In this document: positions 9,370-19,520 of the stretch, one piece after another
Position numbering within the stretch: position 1 is the stretch's first letter
Layout: every line of letters starts with the position of its first letter
Assembly: GCA_965228575.1 (NCBI GenBank)
Contig: CBDDHW010000016.1
Span: 62,001 to 126,000 of the forward strand
DNA: 64,000 nt
Direction: 5' to 3'
Origin: UBA11612 sp965228575
GTDB taxonomy: Bacteria; Pseudomonadota; Alphaproteobacteria; Rhodospirillales; Rhodospirillaceae
The notes under the pieces: model-generated
What the model was told of the DNA's origin: nothing
What the model saw: only the letters and a program-made list of their open reading frames with translations
The model's database searches: none
Position numbers and translations under genes: made by a program

Positions 9370-12300
9370 ATGATTAGAGAGTCCGGCGCTCTGAACGCCT
9401 TGACCCCCCTCTATCTATATCTCACTGTCGGTATAAAGAACATCAAATCATGTAGGCTTACATTGATTTCACTACAAAAATCCGCGTTGCCGCTGGTCGA
9501 TGACACCAAAATTGTGAATGCCAATACAAGAGATTGGTTAGAGGCATCCCAACGATATTCACCTGAGCTACAAAACTGGGTGAAAACAACCCTCGCAAAC
9601 ACCTCGCGTGTGCCTATCATCAATTCGGTCCTGGGCAATAGCCCCTACCTAACCAGTCTGATGATCAAACATCCTGATGCGCTGCAAGGTTTTTTTGATG
9701 TTGGGCCAGAAGGTTACATACAATCACTTTTAGCAACCTTAGATGATTCAATATCTCCTTCAATAAACGAGGCGATGTCTGAACTACGACATTGCAAAGC
9801 GAAAGCAGCATTGGTTATTGCTCTAGCCGACATCACAAACAGCTGGAGCTTACATCAAGTTACAAGCAATTTATCCGACCTTGCGGACGCATGCGTTGCG
9901 TACGCTGTTCGCACATTGCTTCTTCAATACCATCAACGTGGTGAAATCAAACTCTCCAACGAGAGTGATCCCGAATTTATGTCAGGCTACGTTGTACTTG
10001 GGCTTGGTAAATTGGGATCCCGCGAGCTGAATTACTCATCGGACATAGATTTGTTTGTTTTTTTCAATGAGGAAAAAATTCCCTATATCGGGAAAAAAAC
10101 ATCCCATGAATTTGCTGTTCGCCTTACGAAAGACCTTGTGCGTGTCCTTCATGAACGCACTGCACTGGGGTATGTGTTCAGGACGGATTTACGACTGAGA
10201 CCCGATCCCGGATCAACAGCTCTCGCGGTGTCACAAGAAGCGGCACAGATTTACTATGAAAGCTATGGCCAAAATTGGGAACGTGCAGCCTTGATCAAAG
10301 CGCGATGTATCGCAGGTGATGGCGATACTGCAGAGGATTTTCTAAAAGACATCAAGCCGTTTATCTGGAGGAAGTCACTCGATTTTTACGCGATTCAAGA
10401 CATCCAATCGATAAAGAGACAGATGTACGCACACAAGGGGGGCAGCAAAGTTAATGTAGCGGGCCATAATATTAAACTCGGCAGGGGCGGGATTCGAGAA
10501 ATCGAATTTTATGCTCAGATCCAACAACTCATATGGGGTGGACGCTTTCCGGAAGCTCGCACTCCTCGGACGCTGGACGCCCTCAACGTCCTAAATAAGC
10601 TCAAATTTGTTACTCACGATTCTGCACGCGACTTAACAATCGCATATAAATTTTTGCGAAAGTTGGAACACCGCCTGCAAATGATCAATGATGAGCAAAC
10701 TCAAACATTGCCCGCGGATGACACCAAATTGGCAGGTATCGCGACTTTCATGGGTTACGATTCAGTTGACACCTTTAAGAATGACGTAACCGAAATCCTA
10801 AATTTGGTTGAAACTCACTATGCGGATTTGTTCGAAGATGCCCCCACGCTCGCGGTAGAGGGGAATCTGGTTTTCACAGGAACGGATGACGATCCCGAAA
10901 CGTTGGAAACAATTCAACGCCTTGGTTTTGAAAATGCGAGCACTGTTATTCAAACTGTTCGGACCTGGCATCATGGGCGATATCGCTCTACGCGTAGCGA
11001 CCGGGCAAGACAACTCCTCACAGAAATAATGCCAAGTTTACTGGCGTCGTTTGGGAAAACGAGTCAGCCAGATGCGGCGCTGGTAAACTTTGACCGTTGC
11101 CTCTCCGCGCTTCCGGCGGGCGTCTCAATTTTCTCAGTATTTTACGCAAACCCTCAACTATTGGAATTGGTCGGTGAAATAATGGGAGACGCCCCTCGCC
11201 TTGCCGAGCACCTAACCCGGAGGCCAACACTACTGGATTACGTCCTTGAGCCGGAATTCTACCAACCCCTCGAGGATCTAGATATTTTATCCAAGGACTT
11301 AAAAGAGACACTCGATGCGACGGATTCGTTTGAATTCATGTTGGACGCATGTAGGCGCTGGGTTAACGATCACCAGTTTCGAGTTGGCGTTCAGTGTCTA
11401 AGGCAAATGACCGATCCCATAGTCGCCGCAAAAGGTTTAACTTCAATAGCGGAAGCCGCCATTATCAACGTGTTTCCAAGAGTAACAGAGGAGTTTTCCG
11501 AGCAGTATGGCCGCATTGAGAACGGTGAATACGCTTTTCTCGGTTATGGAAAACTCGGCAGCTATGAGTTAACGCCCACATCTGATTTAGATTTGGTGGC
11601 CGTATATAATGCCGATATTGACAGTCGCTCGGAGGGCGGCGCCAAGTCATTGCCTACTCCGGCTTATTACATGCGCTTAACCCAGCGTTTGGTTACCGCT
11701 TTCTCGTCACTTTCTCAGGAAGGCCGGATGTACGAAATCGACATGCGTCTGCGACCCAGCGGAAATGCGGGGCCACTTGCCTCAAGTATTGAGGCTTTCC
11801 AGAAATACCAGTCCGAAGATGCCTGGACATGGGAGCATATGGCGTTGAGTCGGTCGCGCATCATCCTCGGCGATCAAAAGTTATGTGAGAAAATTCGGGA
11901 TTTAGCGATCGATGTTTTGTCGCGCCCTCGCAATGAATTGAAGTTAGTCGTGGATGTTTACGATATGCGAGAACGCATTAAGAAAGAAAATAAGGGCGAA
12001 AATACTTGGGACATAAAATATAGATCTGGCGGCCTTCTGGACGCAGAATTCGTACTTCAATACTTACGCCTAAAGCATCCATCGCATAAGTGGGAGGAAG
12101 GCAATCTGCTTTCCATTATAGATAAGTTTAGAACCGAACTCGTTCTTCAGGAGATGCCGGCCAACATTTTAAGAGATGCCGTAAATTTGTGGTCCCGACT
12201 TCAATTTATACTTCGTCTGACAACGATTGACGCTATTACAGCGAAAACCATTCCAGAGGGGTTAAAATCGAAGCTAGCAAAAACGGTTGGAGTAAAAAGT

Positions 12301-12417
12301 TTTTCTGCGGTCGAAAAATTGATAGATGAGACCTCAGAATCTGTCTCGGAGATATACAGACACTATATCGAAGAACCCGCACAAAAATTCAAAAACTCTG
12401 AGAATCTGGCTGATTAA
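9370..12417 (+). CDS. glnE: Glutamine synthetase adenylyltransferase/adenylyl-removing enzyme
   Basis: Bifunctional regulator that attaches or removes AMP on glutamine synthetase in response to PII signalling. Two nucleotidyltransferase domains are present: GLGKLGSRELNYSSDIDL in the N-terminal half and GYGKLGSYELTPTSDLDL in the C-terminal half, each with an intact DxD. RTDLRLRPDPGS and IDMRLRPSGNAG are the matching second motifs. The start is ambiguous. A GTG at 9337 overlaps the divergent gene, the ATG at 9370 lacks a ribosome site, and a TTG at 9460 with AGG upstream would give about 985 residues, nearer the usual size. No glnA or glnB is in the window. Confidence 0.95.
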   Translation: MIRESGALNALTPLYLYLTVGIKNIKSCRLTLISLQKSALPLVDDTKIVNANTRDWLEASQRYSPELQNWVKTTLANTSRVPIINSVLGNSPYLTSLMIKHPDALQGFFDVGPEGYIQSLLATLDDSISPSINEAMSELRHCKAKAALVIALADITNSWSLHQVTSNLSDLADACVAYAVRTLLLQYHQRGEIKLSNESDPEFMSGYVVLGLGKLGSRELNYSSDIDLFVFFNEEKIPYIGKKTSHEFAVRLTKDLVRVLHERTALGYVFRTDLRLRPDPGSTALAVSQEAAQIYYESYGQNWERAALIKARCIAGDGDTAEDFLKDIKPFIWRKSLDFYAIQDIQSIKRQMYAHKGGSKVNVAGHNIKLGRGGIREIEFYAQIQQLIWGGRFPEARTPRTLDALNVLNKLKFVTHDSARDLTIAYKFLRKLEHRLQMINDEQTQTLPADDTKLAGIATFMGYDSVDTFKNDVTEILNLVETHYADLFEDAPTLAVEGNLVFTGTDDDPETLETIQRLGFENASTVIQTVRTWHHGRYRSTRSDRARQLLTEIMPSLLASFGKTSQPDAALVNFDRCLSALPAGVSIFSVFYANPQLLELVGEIMGDAPRLAEHLTRRPTLLDYVLEPEFYQPLEDLDILSKDLKETLDATDSFEFMLDACRRWVNDHQFRVGVQCLRQMTDPIVAAKGLTSIAEAAIINVFPRVTEEFSEQYGRIENGEYAFLGYGKLGSYELTPTSDLDLVAVYNADIDSRSEGGAKSLPTPAYYMRLTQRLVTAFSSLSQEGRMYEIDMRLRPSGNAGPLASSIEAFQKYQSEDAWTWEHMALSRSRIILGDQKLCEKIRDLAIDVLSRPRNELKLVVDVYDMRERIKKENKGENTWDIKYRSGGLLDAEFVLQYLRLKHPSHKWEEGNLLSIIDKFRTELVLQEMPANILRDAVNLWSRLQFILRLTTIDAITAKTIPEGLKSKLAKTVGVKSFSAVEKLIDETSESVSEIYRHYIEEPAQKFKNSENLAD

Positions 12418-12440
12418 AACCAAACTCAAAGGCAAAAAAC

Positions 12441-12935
12441 ATGGGGAAGAAACCTGTAACGACGCCTAAAACGTCTTCTTTAGTGGGAAAATCCGCACCA
12501 CTGTTCACGGCACCTTCGGATACGGCTGACCGATTTGCACTCAAGAGCCTTCGAGGGAAAAAGGTTGTTTTATATTTCTACCCAAAGGATGACACACCAG
12601 GGTGTACTACCGAAGCAAAATCCTTCAGAGATTTTAAAGCAAAATTTTCGCGAAATGGTGCTGTTGTTGTGGGTGTTTCCAAAGATACGGCGGAACGTCA
12701 CAGCAAGTTCAAGGCTAAGCACAAATTGAATTTTACACTGATTTCCGATTCAGAAACTGAAATCTGCGAAAAATATGGAGTTTGGAAAGAGAAAAATATG
12801 TACGGGAGAAAGTACATGGGAATCGAACGATCCACTTTTGTGATCGATGAAAAAGGGATTGTGCGCGCGGAGTGGCGTAAGGTTAAGGTTACTGATCACG
12901 CAAATGAAGTACTCCATGCGCTGAAATCTTTTTAA
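12441..12935 (+). CDS. bcp: Thiol peroxidase Bcp (peroxiredoxin Q)
   Basis: Cytoplasmic peroxiredoxin that reduces hydrogen peroxide and organic peroxides with thioredoxin. The conserved LYFYPKDDTPGCTTEAK contains the peroxidatic cysteine, followed five residues later by EAKSFRDF. There is no cysteine at the usual resolving position five residues on, so this looks like the 1-Cys-type variant, and the resolving partner cannot be told from sequence. At 164 residues it is slightly longer than average because of a lysine-rich N-terminus. AAAGG lies eight bases before the ATG. Its TAA overlaps the next ATG by one base, so it is translationally coupled to the DUF455 gene. Confidence 0.95.
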   Translation: MGKKPVTTPKTSSLVGKSAPLFTAPSDTADRFALKSLRGKKVVLYFYPKDDTPGCTTEAKSFRDFKAKFSRNGAVVVGVSKDTAERHSKFKAKHKLNFTLISDSETEICEKYGVWKEKNMYGRKYMGIERSTFVIDEKGIVRAEWRKVKVTDHANEVLHALKSF

Positions 12936-13729
12936 TGGCCTCTCCGCAAGGCTTGGCGCTGAATGCCACAAGCGTCCTCACTACTGCAGAACCTCAAGAA
13001 AAATTAGATTTAACTTTTCGCTGTGCAGCGGATTGGGAGGCGGGACAACTTCCGATCGGCATTAGCCGCCCCCCCGATCGTCCCTCCCGTCCACTCGCAC
13101 CCCGTCTTTGCTCTCCACGCGAGTTGCCCAAACGGTCGACCGGCCCGAAGGGACGTATTGCTATGATTCACGCGTTGGCACATATTGAATTAAACGCCGT
13201 AGATCTCGCCTGGGATATTGTTGCCCGATACACCCACTACGACCTTCCCAAGCAATTTTACGACGACTGGGTTCAGGTGGCTAAAGACGAAGCCAGGCAT
13301 TTCCATGTCCTCGAACGCAGGCTCAATTCTCTCAATGCCTCGTACGGTGACCTTCCAGCACACAACGGACTCTGGGAAGCAGCACAGCTCACACATGATT
13401 CTTTGTTGTCGCGTCTGGCCTTAATCCCAATGACTCTCGAAGCGAGAGGCATTGATACCACTCCATCGCTTTCCAAACGCGTCAGGCAATCGGGAGATAA
13501 AGAGACTGCCGATATTCTAGATGAAATATACAATGACGAGATTGGGCACTTAAAAGTTGGGATAAATTGGTTCGAATTCTTGTGTTCAAGAGAATCGATT
13601 TCCCCAATCTCAGAATATCAGCGTCAAATAAATACAAGGTTTCGAGGTTCCCCAAAAGGACCCTTTAATCTCGCTGCGCGAGAACGAGCGGGGATGAGTT
13701 CAAAGTATATCGAACCCTGGATGACTTAA
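12935..13729 (+). CDS. DUF455 ferritin-like protein
   Basis: COG2833/DUF455 protein of 264 residues with a ferritin-like four-helix fold, predicted to bind a di-iron centre; the substrate is unknown. Iron-ligand-type helices are visible: HALAHIELNAVDLAWD, AKDEARHFHVLERR, MTLEARGIDTTPS and NDEIGHLKVG, giving several E/ExxH pairs. The start ATG shares its A with the bcp stop codon, so the two are almost certainly co-expressed. Pairing with a peroxiredoxin suggests a link to oxidative metabolism, but no reaction has been established that I can rely on. Confidence 0.85.
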   Translation: MASPQGLALNATSVLTTAEPQEKLDLTFRCAADWEAGQLPIGISRPPDRPSRPLAPRLCSPRELPKRSTGPKGRIAMIHALAHIELNAVDLAWDIVARYTHYDLPKQFYDDWVQVAKDEARHFHVLERRLNSLNASYGDLPAHNGLWEAAQLTHDSLLSRLALIPMTLEARGIDTTPSLSKRVRQSGDKETADILDEIYNDEIGHLKVGINWFEFLCSRESISPISEYQRQINTRFRGSPKGPFNLAARERAGMSSKYIEPWMT

Positions 13730-13772
13730 AAATTTGAAATTGAAAGAACTGCGGCGAGCCACCAAATGCCAC

Positions 13773-14892
13773 TTACTCCACGATATCGGCTGAGGCCTGA
13801 ATCCTCGATGCGAGCGCAGCGGCCATAAATTTATCTAAATCTCCATCCAACACGCCCTGAGTGTCAGATGTCTCTACGTCAGTCCTCAAATCCTTAACGA
13901 GCTGATACGGCTGCAACACGTAAGATCGAATTTGGTGTCCCCACCCAATTTCGGTCTTCGCAGATTCCTGGGCCGACAACTTTGCCTCGCGCCTTTCTAG
14001 TTCTTGCTCATAGAGTCGAGCTCTTAGCATTTCCCAGGCATTTGCGCGATTTTGATGCTGCGATCTTTCGTTTTGGCACTGAACGACAATATTTGTCGGG
14101 ATATGCGTAATCCTCACAGCGCTATCGGTTTTATTAACGTGTTGGCCGCCAGCGCCAGACGCGCGGTACGTATCTATCCGGCAGTCCTTCTCGTTGACTT
14201 CAATGCTAATCGCATCATCAACAACAGGGTATACCCATACTGAAGAAAAACTAGTATGCCTACGCGCATTAGAATCAAATGGAGAAATGCGCACCAAGCG
14301 ATGTACTCCGCTTTCCGTCTTGAGCCATCCATACGCATTTGGGCCGGTAACCAGGAAGGTAACGGATTTTAGTCCAGCGCCCTCCCCTGCACTTTCTTCC
14401 AGATATTCGCAACGATAACCTTTTTTTTCCGCCCAACGGGTATACATGCGAGCCAGCATTTCCGCCCAATCTTGAGCTTCTGTTCCTCCCTGACCGGCAT
14501 GAATCTCTAGATAACAATCGTTGGCGTCGGCCTCGCCGGAAAGGAGACTCTCCAGCTCTTGGCGTTTAGCTCGCTCAAGGACGTCTTCGAGAAGCTTCCG
14601 CGCTTCCTCAAGACTGTTGTCATCTCGCTCTTCCTCAGCCAATTCCGAAAGTGTGACCGCGTCGTCTAGATCGCTCTCAATTTGCCGGGTCGCGGAAATG
14701 GAGGATTCGAGCTGAGTGCGCTCTCGCATAATTTTTTGAGCCTTCGCGGGATCATTCCACAATTCCGGCTCTTCCGCTTTCGCATTTAACTCATCGAGAC
14801 GAAGTAACGCCTGATCCCAGTCAAAGATGCCTCCGAAGAAGAGACAGGGATCGACTAATTTCTTTCACTTTTGACTCAATATCAGCACGCAT
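13773..14892 (-). CDS. prfB: Peptide chain release factor 2 (programmed +1 frameshift)
   Basis: RF2 recognises UGA and UAA stops. The gene is split into two frames. A short frame begins at the ATG at 14892 and runs 23 codons to CTT at 14826-14824, followed by in-frame TGA. Shifting +1 there enters the main frame (GAC TGG GAT at 14822), which ends at 13773 for a total of 372 residues. The main frame shows the stop-codon-reading SPF in RISPFDSNARRH and the catalytic GGQ in SGAGGQHVNKTDSAVR. A Shine-Dalgarno-like GGAGG sits three bases before the CTT, as in the classic system. Annotating only the long frame would lose the N-terminus. It lies about 90 bp downstream of the PBP1a gene on the same strand. 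Confidence 0.96.
14820..14834 (-). promoter_or_regulatory. prfB programmed +1 frameshift site
   Basis: On the minus strand the order is GGAGG (14834-14830), CAT, CTT (14826-14824), TGA, C. This is the known RF2 autoregulatory slippery site: when RF2 is scarce, slow decoding of UGA followed by C allows slippage on CTT, helped by the internal Shine-Dalgarno pairing. Three-base spacing between GGAGG and CTT matches the well-studied E. coli arrangement. Confidence 0.95.
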
Positions 14893-14980
14893 AACGAAAC
14901 CTATTAGATTAAATTTACACGCTGGCTATTTAAGGAGTTTTGAAGAGTCGCACAAGTGACAGCCTAAACTTCGGGCTCTA

Positions 14981-17419
14981 CTAATATAATCCACCCGCGT
15001 TTGGTTGATCGGCCGGATTCTCGACCGCGCCCTCAATACCGGGCTGGCCCATTATCGATGCTTGGGTACTAGGCGATGTTCCCGCCTTAAACGCCTCCAA
15101 AATTACACGTGTATCGCCGGGCCTAGCCGGCTGACCGGAATCGTGATCCACACGAACGAGGTTGACCCCTTGGGGCACCCTAAAGGGTTTCGCAGGAGTA
15201 TCTTTTAAAGCCAATGTCATAAAATCCCGAAATATCGGGGCAGCAACACTGCTCCCGGTCTCTCTAGGACCTAGAGTTCGAGGTTCGTCAAACCCTACAA
15301 AAACACCAACCGCGAGGTCAGGTGAAAAACCCAAAAACCATGTATCCATGGCATCGTTGGAGGTGCCCGTCTTTCCTGCAAGTGGTTTTCCTACGGCACG
15401 TACACTTCTACCGGTTCCGTTTTGAACAACACCCTCGAGAATATGAACCACCTGATAAACACTTGCCGCGTTTGACAATTGGGCTCGTTCTTCTTGCAAT
15501 TCAGGCGGCCCCTGACCTTCCCAGGGATCTCCCTGACATCCATCACAAAAGCGAATGTCGGCACGGTAAATTGTTTGACCACTCCGATCTTGTATACGAT
15601 CAATAAATGTTGGTTCTAACTTGCGTCCACCATTTGCCAACTGGGCATAAGCAGCGGTGAGTCTCAAAACTGTTGTAACCTCAGAACCAAGTGACGACGA
15701 AAGGTTGTGGGGCAAGGTGTCAACTACTCCGAATTCTTCCGCAATCTCTGCAATCTTTTCCATCCCAATAGTTTGAGCAAGTCGAACAGTCATTAAATTC
15801 TGAGATTTCTCGATACCGGTACGTAGTGTTGCCCGACCAATATATTGTCCGGAATAATTTTTTGGTTTCCACTTTGGGAGTCCAGGCCCCTGATCAACTA
15901 CGAACGGAGCGTCGAGCACCGTGGTTGAAGGTGTAAAACCGGATTCCAGCGCTGCCAAATATACAAACGGTTTGAAAGCTGAGCCGGGCTGTCTCAAGGC
16001 TTGCGTCGCCCGATTAAATTGAGATGTCGCGTACGAAAATCCACCCGACATCGCGAGGACACGACCCGTATGCGGATCTATAGCTACGATTGCCCCATTT
16101 ATGTCCGGTATCTGGCGAAGGGCGAAGGTGTTTTCCGGATACTCGCTTCCATCAGGTTTAAACTGAACACTTTTAACTGCTACAACGTCTCCAACTTTCA
16201 GCACCTGAGTGGCTGCAGTCACCGGATCACCAACGCGCTGCTCCTCCTGCCACTCACGCGCCCACCGAAGTTCGTTAGTCGGCAAATTTCCAACTTGGCC
16301 ATGGCGCAATGAAATAGAAGCGCTCTCAGCTCGAACGGAATTCACTAACGCTAGCGTCCAATCTTCGGGCAAACCATCTGGATTGGGAAATTTTGCAAAT
16401 TCTTCTGATGCTATCGCCCCGTCACCCAAATTAGCAATCGGCCCGCGCCAACCATGGCGCATATCGTAGGCTATCAGACCATCGCGCAACGCATTGTGAG
16501 CGTATTCTTGCAATTTTGGGTCAAGCGAGGTGCGAACGGACAATCCACCTTCGTAAAGCGCGTCATCTCCATATCGCTGCGCGAGGTCGCGCCGAACGGT
16601 CTCGGCAAAATAGTCCGCATTGCCAACCATTTCCGTTTCGTCGCGATTCCTGGCAATGATCGTTTCACTCTTCGCAATGGCTGCTTCGCTCGGAGTTATG
16701 TAGCCGTCCTCTAGCATTCTTCCGAGAACGTAATTTCGGCGGATAGTTGCCGCCTCGGGATAACGTGTCGGATTGTAATTATTTGGCCCCTTCAACACGC
16801 CGGCAAGAAACGCGGCTTCCGAGATTGTCAATTCATCGAGGGATTTGTTGAAGTAACTCAGCGAAGCAGAAGCTATTCCATATGCGCCATACCCAAAATA
16901 CGATTCATTAAGATATAACTCGAGAATGTGCTCTTTCGAAAACGCTCTTTCTATTCGCAGTGATAAAATAGCTTCGCGAATTTTCCGATCAAAACTGTAC
17001 TCTCGCCCTAGAAGGAATTTCTGCGCCACTTGTTGTGTAATGCTTGACGCCCCCTTCATTCTTCTTTCGCTGCCGGAAAGTTTTTCGCCAATAACGACCA
17101 ATACCGCTCTTGTAAGACCTATTGGATCAACACCCGGATGACTAAAAAATCGCTGATCCTCAGACGCAACAACTGCGTTAACTACTCTTCTTGGAATTTC
17201 TTCAATTGGCACAAAAACACGACCCTCTATCGCGTACTCCTCTAGTAATCTGCCGTCACCGGCATAGACGCGGGTCATCACCGATGGATCGTACGTCGCT
17301 AACTGCCGAAAATCAGGCAGGCCTTGGCTGAAATAATTGAACAAGAAAATTGCCGCCGCACCGACGACAAAAACACTTACCATCCCAGCGCTAAATAGAA
17401 TTGGCAGCCAACGCTTCAT
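14981..17419 (-). CDS. mrcA: Penicillin-binding protein 1A (bifunctional)
   Basis: Class A PBP that polymerises and cross-links peptidoglycan at the inner membrane; 812 residues. A single membrane anchor lies at about residues 8-30. The glycosyltransferase domain has catalytic E87 in SEDQRFFSHPG and KGASSITQQVAQ. An OB-like insertion follows (residues about 320-440). The transpeptidase has S480-A-F-K, the SQN motif in IEKSQNLM and KTG in GKTGTSND. It lies between prfB and amiC on the same strand, a gene order I recall from other Alphaproteobacteria. The 181 bp before it up to amiC hold no gene. Confidence 0.96.
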   Translation of the reverse strand: MKRWLPILFSAGMVSVFVVGAAAIFLFNYFSQGLPDFRQLATYDPSVMTRVYAGDGRLLEEYAIEGRVFVPIEEIPRRVVNAVVASEDQRFFSHPGVDPIGLTRAVLVVIGEKLSGSERRMKGASSITQQVAQKFLLGREYSFDRKIREAILSLRIERAFSKEHILELYLNESYFGYGAYGIASASLSYFNKSLDELTISEAAFLAGVLKGPNNYNPTRYPEAATIRRNYVLGRMLEDGYITPSEAAIAKSETIIARNRDETEMVGNADYFAETVRRDLAQRYGDDALYEGGLSVRTSLDPKLQEYAHNALRDGLIAYDMRHGWRGPIANLGDGAIASEEFAKFPNPDGLPEDWTLALVNSVRAESASISLRHGQVGNLPTNELRWAREWQEEQRVGDPVTAATQVLKVGDVVAVKSVQFKPDGSEYPENTFALRQIPDINGAIVAIDPHTGRVLAMSGGFSYATSQFNRATQALRQPGSAFKPFVYLAALESGFTPSTTVLDAPFVVDQGPGLPKWKPKNYSGQYIGRATLRTGIEKSQNLMTVRLAQTIGMEKIAEIAEEFGVVDTLPHNLSSSLGSEVTTVLRLTAAYAQLANGGRKLEPTFIDRIQDRSGQTIYRADIRFCDGCQGDPWEGQGPPELQEERAQLSNAASVYQVVHILEGVVQNGTGRSVRAVGKPLAGKTGTSNDAMDTWFLGFSPDLAVGVFVGFDEPRTLGPRETGSSVAAPIFRDFMTLALKDTPAKPFRVPQGVNLVRVDHDSGQPARPGDTRVILEAFKAGTSPSTQASIMGQPGIEGAVENPADQPNAGGLY

Positions 17420-17600
17420 AACAACTCGATTCCAAATCAGTCTTTTTAGATTCTCAACGCTTTATAGCCTATCCGGCCAGATATCATACCGCCCCTTAAA
17501 GCCAGGAGACATCTGATTGTAGGCGCCCCGTCGCCAAAAGCAGTATAGACCATCACTGTTAGATGAGAATTGGGGCAAAAATTCGCCAATAATGACGGAG

Positions 17601-18935
17601 TTATTGACTGTGAGCGCTTTGTATGACCCCCAGGTGGTCGTCTAGCCCACGTGCCACAGCAGCCATAAGTTTTTTTCTGTAGCCAGTCTGCTTGAGAGCC
17701 CTCTCATCCTCACGATTTGATAGATATCCCATTTCAATTAGGACCGACGGAATATCAGGCGATTTGAGAACCGCAAAACCAGCGAAACGATGAGTGTTGC
17801 GAAGTAATTTCACATCACGTTGCAGCTGAGCGATGAGTTTAGAAGCCAACTTCGTCGCCAGATTCATACTTTCTCGTTGCGCGAGGTCGACAAGAATATG
17901 GCGCACCTCCCTTGTCTCGTGCGACAGATCGACACCGATAATGATATCGGCATTGTTTTCTTGTTCTGCGAGTGCTGCCGCCTCTTTATCAGATGCATTT
18001 TCTGACAAGGTATAAACGGACAAACCGCGTACTTTCTTGTTTTTTATCGAATCCGCATGCAACGAAATAAACAGGTCTGCTTTTGCTCGATGAGCTATTT
18101 CACGGCGCTCTCGTAATCCCAAAGAAATATCTCTGTCTCGCGTAAGAATTACCTCGTATCGACCAGTTTCCTCTAACCGAGCCTTGAGTTCTCTTGCCGC
18201 TGCAAGCGTAATAACTTTCTCATATATCCCGCTCACGCCTATGGCGCCGGGATCGACCCCTCCATGGCCCGGATCCAATACAATGACTGTCTTGCGCCCA
18301 CTTGAGGATCTCTCCGCCACACTCGCCTGGACTGGAGGCCGGTCTATCGACGTGTTTGGTTTGTTTTCAACGGCCGCAAAAGACCCCATACGTTGCCTTT
18401 GTCCGACACTTGCTAAAAATTTCTCAAGCGAAACGGACTCGAGGTCCAATACGAATCTAAATGGTGTACTTCCGGTAGAAGGCAAAACAAAGGCATTCTT
18501 AATTCCAGAAGGCTTAGCCAAATCAACAACAATGCGAGTATTCCCAGGTTGAAACAAACCTGAACGCACGGCCCTAACCAAGCCGACATCGTTAGAAGCG
18601 TCGCCTTGACCAACCACCCATTTTAGCTCTGGCAAGTCAACGACAACCCGATGAGGATTGGCGAGTTGGAAAATACTAAAGTCTGCACTTTCAGAAAGTT
18701 CTAGCACAAGCCGTGTATAGGGGCCGTGATCGTGTATCCGCATCGCCAGCGCTTCGCCCGTGGCCCAAGCCAACCTAGGCATGAATATAGCTGCCGGAGC
18801 CGCGGCCACGACAAATCGTCGACGCAGGCCCACGCCCCCCAATGACGCGAAATCATGTTCGCCAGAACCATCACCGAGCTGATTACCATCCTCAACTTTG
18901 GAGCTTGGCTTGTCGTTTTGCATGGTTTTTCGCAT
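17601..18935 (-). CDS. amiC: N-acetylmuramoyl-L-alanine amidase, AmiC type (Tat-exported)
   Basis: Periplasmic zinc amidase that removes stem peptides from peptidoglycan, normally for daughter-cell separation. The N-terminus has a twin-arginine-like signal (LRRRFVVAAAP near residue 37) after a long charged leader. An AMIN domain follows (MRIHDHGPYTRLVLEL onward). The Amidase_3 domain runs from about residue 215 with zinc ligands in LDPGHGGVDPG, the glutamate of IYEKVITLA and SLHADS, and the catalytic glutamate in IEMGYLSN. At 444 residues it is full length. An in-frame ATG four codons downstream (MQNDK) is an alternative start. No EnvC/NlpD-type activator is in the window. Confidence 0.95.
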   Translation of the reverse strand: MRKTMQNDKPSSKVEDGNQLGDGSGEHDFASLGGVGLRRRFVVAAAPAAIFMPRLAWATGEALAMRIHDHGPYTRLVLELSESADFSIFQLANPHRVVVDLPELKWVVGQGDASNDVGLVRAVRSGLFQPGNTRIVVDLAKPSGIKNAFVLPSTGSTPFRFVLDLESVSLEKFLASVGQRQRMGSFAAVENKPNTSIDRPPVQASVAERSSSGRKTVIVLDPGHGGVDPGAIGVSGIYEKVITLAAARELKARLEETGRYEVILTRDRDISLGLRERREIAHRAKADLFISLHADSIKNKKVRGLSVYTLSENASDKEAAALAEQENNADIIIGVDLSHETREVRHILVDLAQRESMNLATKLASKLIAQLQRDVKLLRNTHRFAGFAVLKSPDIPSVLIEMGYLSNREDERALKQTGYRKKLMAAVARGLDDHLGVIQSAHSQ

Positions 18936-19520
18936 GTAAAGCTTAAAGTATTAGGTCAAAGCCATTGACTCTAAATAGTATATACATATTTGAGAAATTC
19001 GAGCAAGAATATTACAGAAATCATGCGCTAGCCGTTAAAAGGGATCAATTGCCTAGTATCAAGGTTAATTAGGCGTTGTAAGAAGGCCAAGAGGCCGTCT
19101 ATCTTCCACCATTGAGTTGGTCGCTAGCCACAAATGGGGATGCGCCGCCTGCTTCACGATTTAAATCAGGCTTGGCGCGTTCGCATGTCGGAAATTGCTT
19201 GAATATCAATCAATTATGATGTGATGGCGGCCGAAGCCCAGCGGGAGAAATTGACCTTTAATCGGTCAAATTACTTCCCACGAAATTAAATAGCAGGATT
19301 CCCTGCATTATGGTCGAGCTACGTAAAATGAAATCTCACATGACCGCCATACCCACAGACTGGCGAACAATTGATCGTGTGCGTCTCGCAGAGCTCGAAC
19401 TCAACATTTTGGCGGCTCATACCGCAATTCAAGTCACATCTAACGGCCGCGGACGCGCTCCTTTGGACACGTGCGTCCCCTTAAGCGCGAGCACCGCGGC
19501 ATCACGGAGTATCAAGTACT
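18936..19520. other. Intergenic region carrying the rne leader
   Basis: This 585-bp gap between divergent amiC and rne holds no credible gene. It contains at least three inverted repeats on the rne side: 19142-19178, 19251-19269 and 19293-19306. A small reading frame at 19310-19606 overlaps the rne start and looks spurious. RNase E genes in other bacteria carry long 5' leaders through which the enzyme controls its own mRNA, so a long structured leader here is plausible (inference). Confidence 0.6.
19142..19178 (+). promoter_or_regulatory. Predicted hairpin in rne leader
   Basis: GCGCCGCCTG at 19142-19151 pairs with CAGGC (19167-19171) and GGCGC (19174-19178), leaving a two-base TT bulge and a 15-base loop. 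The ten GC-rich pairs should be stable. Smaller hairpins follow: TTGACC/GGTCAA (19251-19256 with 19264-19269) and GCAGG/CCTGC (19293-19297 with 19302-19306). Together they suggest a folded rne 5' leader. The transcription start is not known. Confidence 0.5.
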
